Source: Clusia tigrina
Lineage: Eukaryota; Arthropoda; Insecta; Diptera; Clusiidae
NCBI GenBank assembly: GCA_920105625.2
Contig: OV050033.1
Span: 16,636,001-16,700,000 of the forward strand
Direction of reading: 5' to 3'
Length of the DNA: 64,000 nucleotides
Under the pieces are notes generated by a model that had not been told where the DNA came from, did not search any database, and saw only the letters and a program-made list of their open reading frames with translations. Numbering within the stretch: position 1 is the stretch's first letter; each line of letters begins with the position of its first letter. The position numbers and the translations under genes are program-made. This document shows, piece by piece, positions 36,103 to 47,640 of the stretch.

Positions 36103-36441
36103 GTTTTTACCAGTTTTCAACTAATGCAGTACGCTTGTAGTTCATTAGCTCCAAGCCCGGTGGGCATTTTGGCCGCATTTTCCGCTGCTAAATTGCTTTG
36201 CAATTAAAAACATTTTCTACAACACTTTCTGCAAGTGCTGCGGAGGAAGCGGGCTTTCGTGAAGCTGAAAAAATAAATAAATAATACAGAAAGAAGAAAA
36301 AAGAGAACAGGAGCAAAAGACAAAACTCAACAACAAGGATACGAGTAGTTTGCCCACAAATAAACAACAAAACCCGTTGATGGAAATATTAATTTGCCAC
36401 AACAACGCAACAACACTGTACACCGACAATTTGAGTAGCTT

Positions 36442-36498
36442 CCGTTGTTGGTGTTGTTGTTCTTGTTGTTCTTGTTGTTCTCGTTGTTTTTGTTGTGG
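36442..36498. repeat. (TTGTTGTTC)n triplet-type array
   Basis: GTTGTTCTT units over about 57 bp. Confidence 0.85.
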
Positions 36499-36839
36499 CT
36501 GCACACAGTTGAATTTGTTAATTGCAGTTAAAAAGTTTGACTTTAGAATTTGTTGTGGTGTTGGAAAATGCTCAGCGGTTTATTTTCACAGGGAAAAGGA
36601 CATAAATTATATTCATTTATTAGCTAGCCGGAGTATTACAGCAGGAAACTGGGTTGAGAATATTCGAGGAAGCATTAATAATCCACACAATGAGACCATA
36701 ATCGAATTAAAGCTAATTTGTTGGGTCAACTTAGGAAAAACATTTGCGCAACAATTTAATATTTATTGCTCTAAAACATCCTGTGACGCCTTTTCAAACA
36801 ACAATTGTGGTAATAAATGGCAATAGTAAGCAAATTTCT

Positions 36840-38000
36840 TTGAATTGACTTGGTCGCCTACAGGAGGAATAGTAGCACTATAAAATGTGGGTGTTCAGAG
36901 TGTTCAGAGTGTTTAGAAAGCGATAATATGAAAGCATTGAAAACTATGTTGAAAAGCTAATCACTCTTGGCTCTACTCTAAGGAGATATCCTTACAATAT
37001 AAGGTATACTCTTATATAAGTCTGTAGCTCAAAAAGCCGTTTAATAATGCTGGAGCAATATAACTCATAGAAACTCTGTAGACTCTTTTAGTGCCTCCAC
37101 TGCAGGAGTAGCTGTGGATTAATCTGCCGGTTAATTAAATCATGCAAAGTTGGCTGAAGTCGCACCTTCTGAGGATTCTAGTGATCAATGATGTACTTAG
37201 ATTCACAGAAGGGGCAGGATTCGAAGCTGTTGCTCTCGTATAGATCATATTACTATAAGTGTAACGCGGAAGCTAACAAAGTTTTCACAGGAATCCGATG
37301 AGAAATACTCAAAACATCTCAAAACAGATTATTGATCTGATACAAAATTCACTGAATAAAGAATTTAGATGAACCCCGAAGTACAGATTGAAAGTATACT
37401 ATTCGGAACAAAATCCGGAAATGGCCGCATTGTTCAGGATATAGGAAATTCTCCTGATAGTAGGAATAGCATTCTTCATAGACAATCAGGCCACAGGAAT
37501 AACTTACAACGCCTTGGAAGAGAATTTTCTATGTATATTTTTAGATACTGTACATCACTAATGTGTAACAATATTTACTTCTTAACATAGTTATGAATAT
37601 TACCAGTTATATAGTGTCGTTGTTGTCTGTGCCACACAAATCTGAATTGAACTTACCACCTATGTCCGTGCGCCTTTGCCACTTGGGCTTCACGTGCCTC
37701 ATCGAATTCGCAGTTGTAGCTCAACTTAGCGTACCTTCATCAAAGTTGATCGGTCTTGAAGTTTTGTGTGTTAGTAATTTAATCTAAAATATGTGAAGGA
37801 CCTGTTTAAAGAGTCTTCAAACGGGCTTCAGCATATTCGATAATGTTATATGAAAAATATTAACACGGCTACTCCTATCAATGCCAGCTGCTGCACTTTC
37901 TCGACTTCATATATTTCTGACATTCATACATCTTCGCAATAAAAGTGAAAAAGTAGTTGAATAAAAACTGTATGAATGGTAACGTTATCCTCATTGGGTC
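36840..38000. other. Type G block, AT-rich, nothing recognised
   Basis: A small local repeat GTGTTCAGAGTGTTCAGAGTG lies at about 36890-36912. Open frames are short and featureless. No transposon domain was recognised. Confidence 0.4.
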
Positions 38001-39360
38001 GGAATTTTTTTTTTTACAATTTTGCCCTAACCAATTTTATGTGATTTTTTCTACGCTTCATTTTTATTGCAACTTAAAAGTATGGGTATGAATGTAGATA
38101 GGCGAAGAAAAGAGGAAACACAAATGACATATTGGCAAGCTCCGACACTCCGACACTGACAGAAATACCGCTGTAGCAAACGAGCATACCCCAAGGACAG
38201 GGTCAGTTTGCAAAGAAGAAAAATCACAAAATATTGACAGCAAATCCTGCGAGAAATTACGTTATAAAGGGAGTAGTTTGCCGAAAGAGAGCACCACGCT
38301 GGCAACTGCGACGGTGACGATGACAATGACGATGATGAAGATGATAATGACATGAAAAATTGGCAAAGCATGTTACAGCAACACCGAACGCTAAGCAGTG
38401 CACCACAGTTGGTGTGAATTATTTGAGTAGTGGAGAGGAAAAATAAAAATATAAAAATGCCAAGGAAAAATTCAAACCACCGCTCCACAGATAGGTTTAC
38501 GCCCGCCCGAAAGTGGCCAAAAGTGACCAAATGTGCTTCACATAAGTCGTCACTTCATACACACTTTCGCCAACACTCATGGTCAATGTTGTTATCCTTT
38601 TCGTTTTAGTGTGCTGCTAATATCCTTTTTTTCTACGCGCACACATGTTTTTTCATATCGTTCTATTTTCTTATACTCGAATAACACTTTTTACTTAATG
38701 TGCAAAGTTTGATTGGCATGAACGAGTGTTTGGAAGTTGGTGTACGAATAGATGTGTGCGTGTGTGTGTGCTGATGTTACCAACTGGCTAAGGATATTTA
38801 AGTAAGGGATACCCGACGCTCTCTACCAACCACTCATATTGTGTATAAGAATGTTAGAATTCTGATCACGTGCCTGGTGCCATTTGTTGGCGCGATATAT
38901 GAGCAAAAATGTACCAAACAAAAAAAAAAAAGAATTACTTAAAATAAAGAAAAGAAAGGAATCTTCAAATATTTGTGAGTGTGTGTTGCGAGTATGTGTT
39001 TGTATTGTGTGTATGTGTGCTGAAGGAATTTTTACTTCAACACCAGCTGTGGCAGAAATCTTTTGACGCCAACATGCTGCCGGGATATGTCGCACGCGTT
39101 TATAAATTTTATCACATTAAAAAAGTGGAAAGAGTTTACAGCTACATCTGTGAGTGGACGTGCTCCTGTTGTTGTTGCTCGGTTGTTGTCGGCAGTCTAC
39201 TGAAACAATGTGTAATTTGCTGAGCTGCGCTATCAAAAGTTATGCGCCACGAACTGCAAAGGTTAAGGTTGCACGCGGAAGCGGTTAACAAAAGGGCTCA
39301 AATTCAATTTCAAGCAGAGCACAAGTAACTCAAAATTAGTTAGGCAAAGAGGCACACTGG
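38000..39360. other. Type U block
   Basis: Begins at a poly-T run (about 38008) and holds GA(C/T)GATGA repeats at 38313-38350 and GTGTGTGTGTG at 38758-38771. A 159-codon minus-strand frame (38051-38530) is rich in Leu, Ser and Phe and has no conserved domain or signal I would trust. It overlaps the GAT repeat as a Ser run. I treat it as non-coding. Confidence 0.45.
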
Positions 39361-39690
39361 AGTACCCTACTTTTATTGCACACTGAGGTCATCAACTCTT
39401 AGTCAATAGTATCCCAATCCTCATAGTCTCCTGCTAAGATTTCTAGTTTCTTTGATACTATGGAGTCCTTAAACCTACGGTAAAATTGGGGCTTTCTATG
39501 GAAATGAGGGTTAGATGGGAGTGTTATTATTAGTTATTTTTATTTAAGATTGGTAAGTAGGTAAAAGGACTTGGTGAAATGATGGTAGTGTCCTTCTGAA
39601 GCCATGTCGTCGCGAGACTAAAGCTGGTGATATATTTTGATATAAATTACAACCAAGCAGAGTGGTTTTTAAACTTAGTTCTGTCTCAAG
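39360..39690. other. Type G block, AT-rich
   Basis: AT-rich DNA leading into the inverted repeat. Nothing else was recognised. Confidence 0.4.
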
Positions 39691-39866
39691 AACACTTCTG
39701 ATCTACACATCAAGCAAAGTCCTTAAAAAAAGTCTAAAAAATTTCGGAAGTCTTTTTCTAGAGAATCTGGCATCTAGAGCAACGCCACAGATTCTCTAGA
39801 AAAGGACTTCTGAAATATTTGCGTCTCTCTTTAAGGACTTTGCTTGATGTGTAGAGCAGAAGTGTT
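39691..39866. repeat. Large inverted repeat (foldback/hairpin)
   Basis: The left arm (39691-39771) and right arm (39784-39866) are near-perfect reverse complements over about 80 bases, separated by about 12. The outer part AACACTTCTG(A/C)TCTACACATC plus AAGCAAAGTCCTTAAA and the inner part TTTCTAGAGAATCTG pair almost exactly. Mismatches cluster around AAAAGTCTAAAAAATTTCGG. A further CACTTCTGATCTA, matching the left-arm start, occurs at 39902, so the outer end exists three times locally. The architecture fits a foldback MITE-like element or an inverted duplication. A transcript would form a long hairpin RNA. No flanking target-site duplication was identified with confidence. Confidence 0.93.
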
Positions 39867-40682
39867 TGTAATAGATAAGTGATCACTCGTAAATTAGGGT
39901 GCACTTCTGATCTATTCTTTAAATCTGTTTGACTCATTTGACATTTAACTCAAAATTGTTGAAATCGTCAGAGGTGTGTTCGAAGACTGTTTTTATATAT
40001 TCCTTTTGGTGTTGTTGTAATAGAATTTTCAATGGAAATATTCTAAAAAATGCATTATTATTCAACAATTAGACAAATTAATGTTTAAAATTGTTGGAAA
40101 TAAGTTCAAAGTCTTTAAATTTCACAAGTTAATACACTATGAAATATTTAAGGTAGTGTCTGACCCCTAGTGGCCTCTCTCTATATGAACAAAGTTATTG
40201 AACCGTTCGCAGAATTACTGATATCCAGAAGCGAAGCCTCGAGTATGTATAAATAACATGCTGCTGGGGAAATGTTGCATATTTCCATATCCTTTTTTAT
40301 TGTGTACTTTGGGCAGTCCTTCATATTCGCATATATATCTTTATAGCTTTTCCATAAAGACCTTTTTTTGGATGGAACTTCCTCTAAGCGAATCTTACGC
40401 AGGACTAAGAATTGTTCAAAAAGGAAAACGACTGTTAATCAGTGGGAACATCATAATATCATGGGGAGTCTCCCAAATTTCTCTAATCAGAATTCTTAAA
40501 TGAGACTCACGTAAGGGGCCTCAAAGTATCAATTCGAAGGATATCAGTAATACATCGCTATTCAATGGTGAACAAATACACAGGAATACCAGTGAAATTT
40601 TCAGCAAGACTAGGTTCACAATCTGTTCTATTACTTTTTAATGGAGTTGTGAACAGAACTGCACAATAATATTGTATAGACA
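39867..40682. other. Type G block, AT-rich
   Basis: AT-rich DNA between the inverted repeat and the SINE pair. The 81-codon frame at 40258-40503 has no domain. Confidence 0.4.
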
Positions 40683-40890
40683 GCCATCGTCTGTTGTCTA
40701 GTGGTAAGCATGTAGACTCACACCCCGATGGTCGTAGGTTCATATGCTGCCACGGGCTTGGTCTCCAAAATGCTTGTTTCCAAAAAATCCTTTTCTCTTC
40801 GAGTAGAAGGCCTCTGTAGCTAGTACTCATTCCCCCAACACCTTGCACTCATAATTATATTTGGTATAAGATATAATAATGATAATACTA
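40683..40890 (+). mobile_element. tRNA-derived SINE, second copy
   Basis: Matches the minus-strand copy at 9895-10097 along its length: TCTAGTGGTAAGCATG, ACTCACACCCCGA, GCCACGGGCTTGGTCTCC, CCTTTTCTCTTCGAGT, CTAGTACTCATTCCCCCAAC and ACCTTGCACTCATAATTA, then a TATAATAATGATAATA tail. The B box is decayed (GGTTCATATGC), so internal promotion is probably lost. The open minus-strand frame at 40558-40848 is its antisense shadow. Confidence 0.9.
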
Positions 40891-41156
40891 ATATTGTATT
40901 TTTTATGACGTCATTTTTGAATTAAACAGGCGATTTGCATTGACACTTTGGACGACCTCTTTGGCATTACCTCGGCAGTGTTAATAAGGGCACTGAATAC
41001 TCATCATAGTTATTGTTGTGACATTCTCTTGCGTACTTTTCTCTCAATCATTGACAGTCGGCAGAAGTGCCACCAAATCTGGAGGAAGTTCTGTTGTAAA
41101 GCCTGCTTTACAAAACAATCCTTAAGTTATCCTTATTCCTTATGAATTGAACACTT

Positions 41157-41377
41157 CTCGGCGTCTGTGTTTTAGTGGTAAAAATATTAGTATCGCAGAC
41201 ATAGGATTGCGAGTTCAAGGCAGGTCCTTGGCATGATCTTGAAGAGCTTATTTCAAAATACATTTCCCAAAGAATCTTTGACTTCAGTTGCTAGTACTCA
41301 TTCTACCACATCCTTGCAGACTTTGTTCACTATGATGTTAGGTATAATAAATATATGTAGGTATAATAATATACTAA
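41157..41377 (+). mobile_element. tRNA-derived SINE, third, divergent copy
   Basis: Same family and orientation as the copy 270 bases upstream, but more diverged. It keeps TTTAGTGGTAA in the A-box region, GAGTTCAAGGC in the B-box region, TTGGCATGATCTTGAAGAGC in place of the body start, TTGCTAGTACTCATTC, CCTTGCA and a tail with two AGGTATAATAA units. Confidence 0.8.
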
Positions 41378-41499
41378 AACCACGATATTTGCATATGAAA
41401 GAGGAACAAGATCACATTTGGGAGCACCTGATGATCAAAAATATTCTATAAATTCTCTTAGAGACCAGAAACCACTTGAAGCTAAAAATGTCCGTCCCG

Positions 41500-42740
41500 A
41501 AATAATTTCCCAGAGCTCAGCAGAATTTTCTCCCTTCAAGTACACGCAGATCGCAAGGAGCCATCCATCATCGTCCTGGCGACACACCAGCAGCCAACTT
41601 AATACCAGCCACACAAGAATAAACAGCGAAAATCTGAACAGCCCGTTCGTCTGCGTGTAGGACGCCACACAATAAATAAAGCGAAATCTACACATGCCCC
41701 CTTTACCAGCAAGGAGCCAAGTGAGCGAGCGAGCTGGATGCCGACATGTTGTCGACATTTTGCGCATTTGTTAGCAACAAACCAAATTTATTATGTCACA
41801 AAAATTATGACATTGCCCGGAGTCAAAGAAATAATTACACGTGCGCGCGTCATAAACGTCCTTTGACGTGCGTCTGTGTTTATGTATTGGCGCTGTGGGT
41901 GTGTGAGTGGCGTGTTGCACTTAAAGCGTTTAGAAATTTAAAATTCAGCCAGCGTAGAGGTATTTTAAAAGTTTATGTTCGGCAGCAAAAATATAGCTCG
42001 CACCTTTGACTGGTCGGCATCCGCATCCGCATCCGCGCGACATGGCGCCGTACGGTAGCGTGGTAACCCTGCTCCACATGTGCACCGTGTGCAGCAGCGT
42101 GCGCTTCGTTAGACTTGCGCAGCATATTTCCGCGCTTTCCTTTTCCGCTTTTCAATACAGTCCGCGACTTGCCTTTTGTGACTCCATTTCTGGTGTTTTT
42201 TGCGGTGATTTTTTTTCTGGTTTTTTGGTGTTGGCGAAAAAATTCCACAGCCAATTTTGTCGATACGCATACGTGCGCCTGCAGTGCCTTTTGCGTCGGC
42301 CAGCTACGTTCCAGCACCACCGGCGTACGAATGACTTTCTCTTTTTTGCGTGGCCGCTGGACGCTCAGTTCGTTTGGCCGCTGCCTAAATTCCACGACTA
42401 CACTTGGCAAATGCATGAATGGGGGGGTTCAGTCCACTGAACAAACATTTTTATTGCCACCAGTCACAGGCAAAGCGAGCATTTGCTTTGGCATATTTCA
42501 TAAACATATGCATTGCTGGGCACTCGCTCGCAAACAAATCGCCAGGAAAATCAACCTCTGTACCAGCTTGAATTTGTTTTTAAAAATTCCATAAACTCGC
42601 CAGGATGTGTTGCTAGGATAAAGCCGCTGATGTTTCTAGTAAATCAATTACTAGCGTTGCTATGGAGTGGTCCACTCAGGAAATCTGATTGTGCGTATTA
42701 TTCAATTGACAGTTGTGATTTATTCTGATTTGTTGTTGGC
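41500..42740. other. Type U block
   Basis: GC-richer unique DNA with CCGCATCCGCATCCGCATCCG at about 42020-42036 and many overlapping frames up to 159 codons on both strands between 41973 and 42594. None shows a domain. All three frames being partly open reflects base composition. No gene is called. Confidence 0.45.
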
Positions 42741-42869
42741 TAAGTGGCTTTAAGGACTTTGAAGGACCGACACGTACTTTTTCTCGCTTAGAATGTCTAT
42801 TTTCTTTGTTGTTAGAGGTTCGCTGTGAGGTCTACTCTAAGAATCAGAATGCAGGTCTGTTGCTTGCAA

Positions 42870-43332
42870 AACCAACCAAGTCCTTCTTCCAGAGCCCAAA
42901 GTTAGGGAGTTTCCCCAAACGTTACGAAGGAAAGATCTTCGACTATTGTTTGGGGTAATCGAGGGACATAATCCACGGGGCCATAGTATTGGGACCATAG
43001 GCATCATCGTGATTTCGAACTGAGTCGTTTTTTTCGAGGAAGAATAGGACGGCACAGCGTATTTTCTCTTCGCTTCTCCTGTCTTTGCCAGAAGGAGGAG
43101 GCGCATATTAGGGTCAGATGTTTTGTGAATGGACAATGTATATTCCTTATCCCTGGACAGACTTCCGAGATTCATAAACGAGTCAAAAAAGTTGAAAAAG
43201 GTGTTACTTCCCTTTCACAACACTCTATCTCCACCTTGCCCTAAATATTTTCAGCCTTATAGTACAATGGATATCAATGACTGACTGCGGTGCTCTGGTC
43301 TAAACCACTTCTATCTATCCTTCTAAAGAAGA
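42870..43332 (+). mobile_element. Non-LTR retrotransposon 3' relic (ORF2 C-terminus plus 3' UTR)
   Basis: A single reading frame (from 42892) carries the C-terminal extension typical of fly non-LTR elements: LRRKDLRLLFGVIEGHN, GTIGIIV, a Glu-rich patch, then ARRRRRILGSDVL, and after a stop SLSLDRLPRFINES. Three in-frame stops and no frameshift were seen. The Cys/His pair expected between these motifs is decayed. A 3' UTR with CTTATAGTACAATGG matches the 33.6-kb copy, which defines the family. The minus-strand frame at 42837-43175 is its shadow. Confidence 0.85.
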
Positions 43333-43500
43333 GAAAGTTTGGTGGCTCTGCAAGTGAAGGCAAAGTGGCTCGCTATGAATTACAGCAATCAGATCAGTCT
43401 CGTTGCTCGTATCAATGGTGAATTGCTAGCTAACTGGATTAACCCTTCCTTATGAGCCACTGCCCTCTCCGAAATGTGTCTGTGATCGTGAGTATTCCAA
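43332..43500. other. Type G remainder
   Basis: Short AT-rich flank of the retrotransposon relic, nothing recognised. Confidence 0.3.
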
Positions 43501-45370
43501 GCTAAGCAGTATCAAAAGTGAATGCTGCGATTGCAGCTTCCCCAGCGAGCTCTTTAAACAGGCGGCGAATACGGTTTCGCAGCTGTTGTTGCGTTACAAT
43601 TTTGAGTGATAATTCAAAGCGAAGAAGGCTTCTTGCCCGCAGGCCAAAACGGGCTATTGTGGTCGTAAGTAAAACAAAGAGAGGAGCCCAAAAAGGAGAA
43701 GAAACCGATCAGAAATGCTTAAGCGAAAATCGATTTTTGAATTATGCGTTCGAGTGCCTCCCTTTTGCTCGTGCTTCAACTGCTTCATTTACCTGTGGAG
43801 AGCTGCTGTTCTGTGAGTGTGTGTGTGTGTGTGTGAAGGTTTGTCCGTCTGTTTGGCTGGGTTTGGGGCGTTGTCTGCCTCCATGCATGCTGCATGTGAT
43901 TTTCGTACAAGATGCAACGCCTCAGGCGCTCGAATTCCTTTTCGTTTAAATTCTTTTCCCTTCAGCGTGGCTCTTATTGCAGATGCTTGTGTTGTTGTTC
44001 TTGTTGTTGTTGTTGTTGATGGTGCTCGAAAGTTGCATTCAATTTTCTGCTGGAATGTTGTTGTTCATTTCTGTTTTCTGTTTTAAATCATTGCATGCTG
44101 TTGCTGCTGGTGTTGTTGTTGCTGATGTTGTTGTTTCGCTTGTAATTATTGCGTTGTTGCCCGCTGGGCTAATTTAGGCCCACAAATTCTGCGTACAATT
44201 TTTATTGTCAATTAAAAATGATTGGAAATAAAAATTTTTGCAAAGTTTAATTTAAAAAAAAAGATTATTTCTTTTATTTTTGCGTGGTTTTAGTTTCGTT
44301 TTGTTGGGTTTGCCGCTGCACTTGACTAACTGCACTGATTGAACCTTGCCCGTAATTCGTTCCTGCCGCAGTCCGACTGGCAGCCGCGGTCGCTGTCTCC
44401 GTCTCCGTCGCTGTCGGTGCTCGTTTCTGCTTGACTGCGTATTTAAAGCGATTTGACAGGAAATTAAATTCGATGTATCGCATTTCTTGCCACTTTATTC
44501 ATTCGCCAACTTGAATGGCTCCTTTTGTTGCCATTGCGGCAGTTGTTGCTGTTGTTGTTAGTTTTGTGGCTGTTCATTGTGGCAACTAAATTTCATGTGG
44601 CTTCGTTGCAAATAAACCGGAGATGACTTTGTGGTTTTTGTTACAAATAAGAAAGACAGTCAGTGCCAATGCCAGCCCAGCTCCCATCCCAGTCACCAGT
44701 CCACTTCCACCTCCAATCCCCGCAACAGTGGCAGTAAAACTGCCATCGCCACTCTCTGTGAGCGAATGAGTGTCGCCGCACAATGGTGCACTTGGTTGAA
44801 TGAGTTGTACCGAGTTCCGTTGCTGCCAGTTAAGGTGCACACCGGAGTGGTTCTGTGGGAGAGCCGAAACGTTCCTTGGGCAAAAAGTGCAATCCCCACC
44901 ACTTGTGTGGAGTTTTTAGCTGCTGCTCCGATACAGTTGCTGCTACTGTTGTTGTGGTTCTTGTTATTGTTCTTGTGCTTGTTGTTGTTGTAATTGTTCC
45001 TGTGCTTGTTGTTGTTATTGTTGTTGTTGTTATTGTTGTTATTGTTGTTGTTGCAGTATCAATGTTGGTTCGCAAATGAACATTTTAATGAGTTTTCGCT
45101 TTTTGTTTCAAGTCATTGAAGCGTTTTTTCTGTTTTGCTTGGCTTTTTTCCCCGCATTGTTTTTCTGTTTACTCACAAGAAAGGGTTTTTCTCACAGTGT
45201 AGCTGCGTAGCTGTCGGATGCCTGTGGTGGTCGTGCAGCAAACCAAAGGCAAACACACAAACACACAAAAAAACATGAAGCGAAAAAGTACTTAATAAGA
45301 TTTTTTTAATTAAATATCGGCAAAAAAGGAGTTTCGCCTCAAGCATTGAGTTCTTTTCCATATTTGCTTA
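43500..45370. other. Type U block with TTG arrays
   Basis: Unique DNA with (GT)n at 43817-43835, TTG triplets at 43990-44022 and 44100-44160, and a long TTG-rich array at 44937-45057. GC-rich GTCTCCGTCGCTGTCG text occurs at about 44395-44418. The overlapping frames are repeat-driven. Confidence 0.45.
44937..45057. repeat. Imperfect (TTG)n / (CAA)n array
   Basis: TTGTTGTTG with TTCTTGTGC and TTATTG variants over 120 bp. The minus strand is a Thr/Ile low-complexity frame. Confidence 0.88.
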
Positions 45371-45570
45371 ATTTCGGTAGGTGATGAGGCAGTTCTCCTG
45401 CAAATTGGACAGAGCTCTATAGGGGAAGCAGCAAATGAAGAACAGGAAAATGTTTTAATTTCGTTGTTTTTGAAAGTTTCTCACTGAAGCATAAAGAAAT
45501 CTCCACTGGAGTCCTAAGAAGCAAAAGAAACTTTGTCAAAATTAATATGAAAAATTCAGGGTCATTCTAA

Positions 45571-45905
45571 TGGGAAACATTTTGTGGATTTAGATTGGTT
45601 AATAGCGGCTTTGCTATGTTTAACTGGTCAATTTAGAGATAGAATACACAATTTACTCAGGTTGATACTTCATTTGTGAACTCATGAGCCATTTGCGTGA
45701 GCTGGAAACATATCCTTCCCAAAGAATGGGAAAAATTTTGTGGATTTAGGTTTGTTAATGGTGGTTTTGCTATGTTCAACTGATTAATTTAGAAAGGAAT
45801 CCACAACTTACTCAGGTTGATAGTTAATTTCTCAACTCATGAGGCATTTGCATGTCAAGGCTGTTCTAGAAACATATCCTTCCCAATGAATGGGAAATTT
45901 TATAT
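45571..45905. repeat. ~156-bp tandem duplication with a truncated third unit
   Basis: Two units start at 45571 and about 45727 and share TTTTGTGGATTTAG, GCTTTGCTATGTT(T/C)AACTG, ACTCAGGTTGATA, CTCATGAG(C/G)CATTTGC and AAACATATCCTTCCCAA. A third copy begins at about 45890 (ATGGGAAATTTT) and is lost within about 15 bases, roughly 55 bases before the (TA)n tract. Confidence 0.9.
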
Positions 45906-45953
45906 TTGTATTCAATTCCTCTATTCCAGCCCTCTATAATATTAATGAACTGC

Positions 45954-46611
<658 letters not shown>

Positions 46612-46987
46612 TGTATCTTTAAACATTGGGCCTATCGTTCAAGCCCCCATCATCGCTGTTTTGAATTCAAAGCCTTAACACTGCTTGTGAAAGGCCAAAT
46701 AGTTGGGAGCCATCGACATTTTTTCATATAGAAAATGCTTAGAAACTCTGGACTGGACTAAAAAATGTTGGATCTCTTTCGAGAACTGTCAATTGTGTGA
46801 TCCTCAAAGTTGCAGTGATGAAAAGAGATTCCCATCTGTGATTCTATGTATAAACCAAATGTACTTACCAAAGCTGTCGACCACTCTGCAAGACCAAGTG
46901 TCATTTTAAGCCTTATAGTAAACATATAAATTTAAGAATTGCTATCCTCATATAATTCCTTTTCCACATCTGAGAGAATGAGTTGCA

Positions 46988-47286
46988 GAAAGTTTCGAAA
47001 TAATTATATTGGGATTTTCCTATGCATCATCATCATAAAATCGAAGTGGAGCGGTATGAAAGACCCACTCAGCTTTGTTTGGGTTAACAACCAAATTGTT
47101 CCCAAGGACATGGCGTACTTACAACAGATTCTTAATGAAGAAAGTTTCAAAATTATCATATTGGAATTTTCTTATGCATCATCATCATAAAATGGAAGTG
47201 GAGAGGTATGAAACTCAGCTATGTTTGGGTTAACAACCAAATTGTTCCCAAGGACATGGCGAACTTACAATAGATTCTTAATGAAG
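46988..47286. repeat. ~150-bp tandem duplication
   Basis: Copy 1 (46988-47139) and copy 2 (47140-47286) share GAAAGTTTC, TATGCATCATCATCATAAAA, TGTTTGGGTTAACAACCAAA, TTGTTCCCAAGGACATGGCG and AGATTCTTAATGAAG. Copy 2 carries a small deletion (GACCCACTCAG to CTCAG). This frames a neighbouring minus-strand segment (47219-47640) that looks coding-like but is unidentified. Confidence 0.92.
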
Positions 47287-47289
47287 TCA

Positions 47290-47640
47290 CCAACATCCTC
47301 GATACATCTATAGCAGTATTGTCTTCGCTTAATGCCCAGATGTGAGCCACGTCTTTGCCCTGGATTATAACAGCTTGTTTGCCATCAGGTTTTACAGAAG
47401 GTTCGAAGAACACCATCTTGAAAGGTAAGAATTTCTAGCACTTCCGGTAGCGACATCATAGTTGGATAGTATATGAACCTTTCTGCCAAATAGACCGTAG
47501 CATCGTGTGACGGATCTACTCCATTTATAGATAGGGTGTTGATGATTTTCTTGTATTAAGTATTATTAACATCTCCTTCGCTGTCTAACAAAGCCAACAT
47601 TGTGTGTTCTTCATATTCTCGGTATTCCTCATTAGCATTT
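47290..47640 (-). other. Coding-like segment, unidentified
   Basis: On the minus strand, two adjacent frames give protein-like text without low complexity: an upstream one with SINGVDPSHDATVYLAERF and LPEVLEILTFQDG, then, shifted, FFEPSVKPDGKQAVI and VAHIWALSEDNTAIDVS. The latter ends near a GTAAGT at about 47265-47270. It could be a broken exon, a pseudogene or a transposon fragment. I recognise no family, and chance is not excluded. Confidence 0.2.

Larger units (their letters stand above)
34650..36840. other. Type U block with many triplet repeats
   Basis: Unique GC-richer DNA holding CTGCTGTTGTTGTTG at about 35102, GTGTGTG text at 35296-35340 and 35520-35555, CAGCAGCAACAACAAC at about 35620-35650 and 35740-35800, a TTGTTGTTGGAG array at 36015-36102 and a TTGTTGTTC array at 36442-36498. 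Overlapping frames up to 158 codons on opposite strands have no domains. This could be intronic or regulatory DNA. Confidence 0.45.

Noticed and set aside
38051..38530. 159-codon minus-strand frame
   Set aside because: The Ser run comes from a GAT repeat, the hydrophobic residues are scattered, and no domain or splice context is seen.
42006..42594. Cluster of overlapping 144-159-codon frames
   Set aside because: Three frames on two strands are open at once, which points to base composition rather than coding.
43817..45079. Val/Leu-rich frames
   Set aside because: Translations of GT and TTG repeats.
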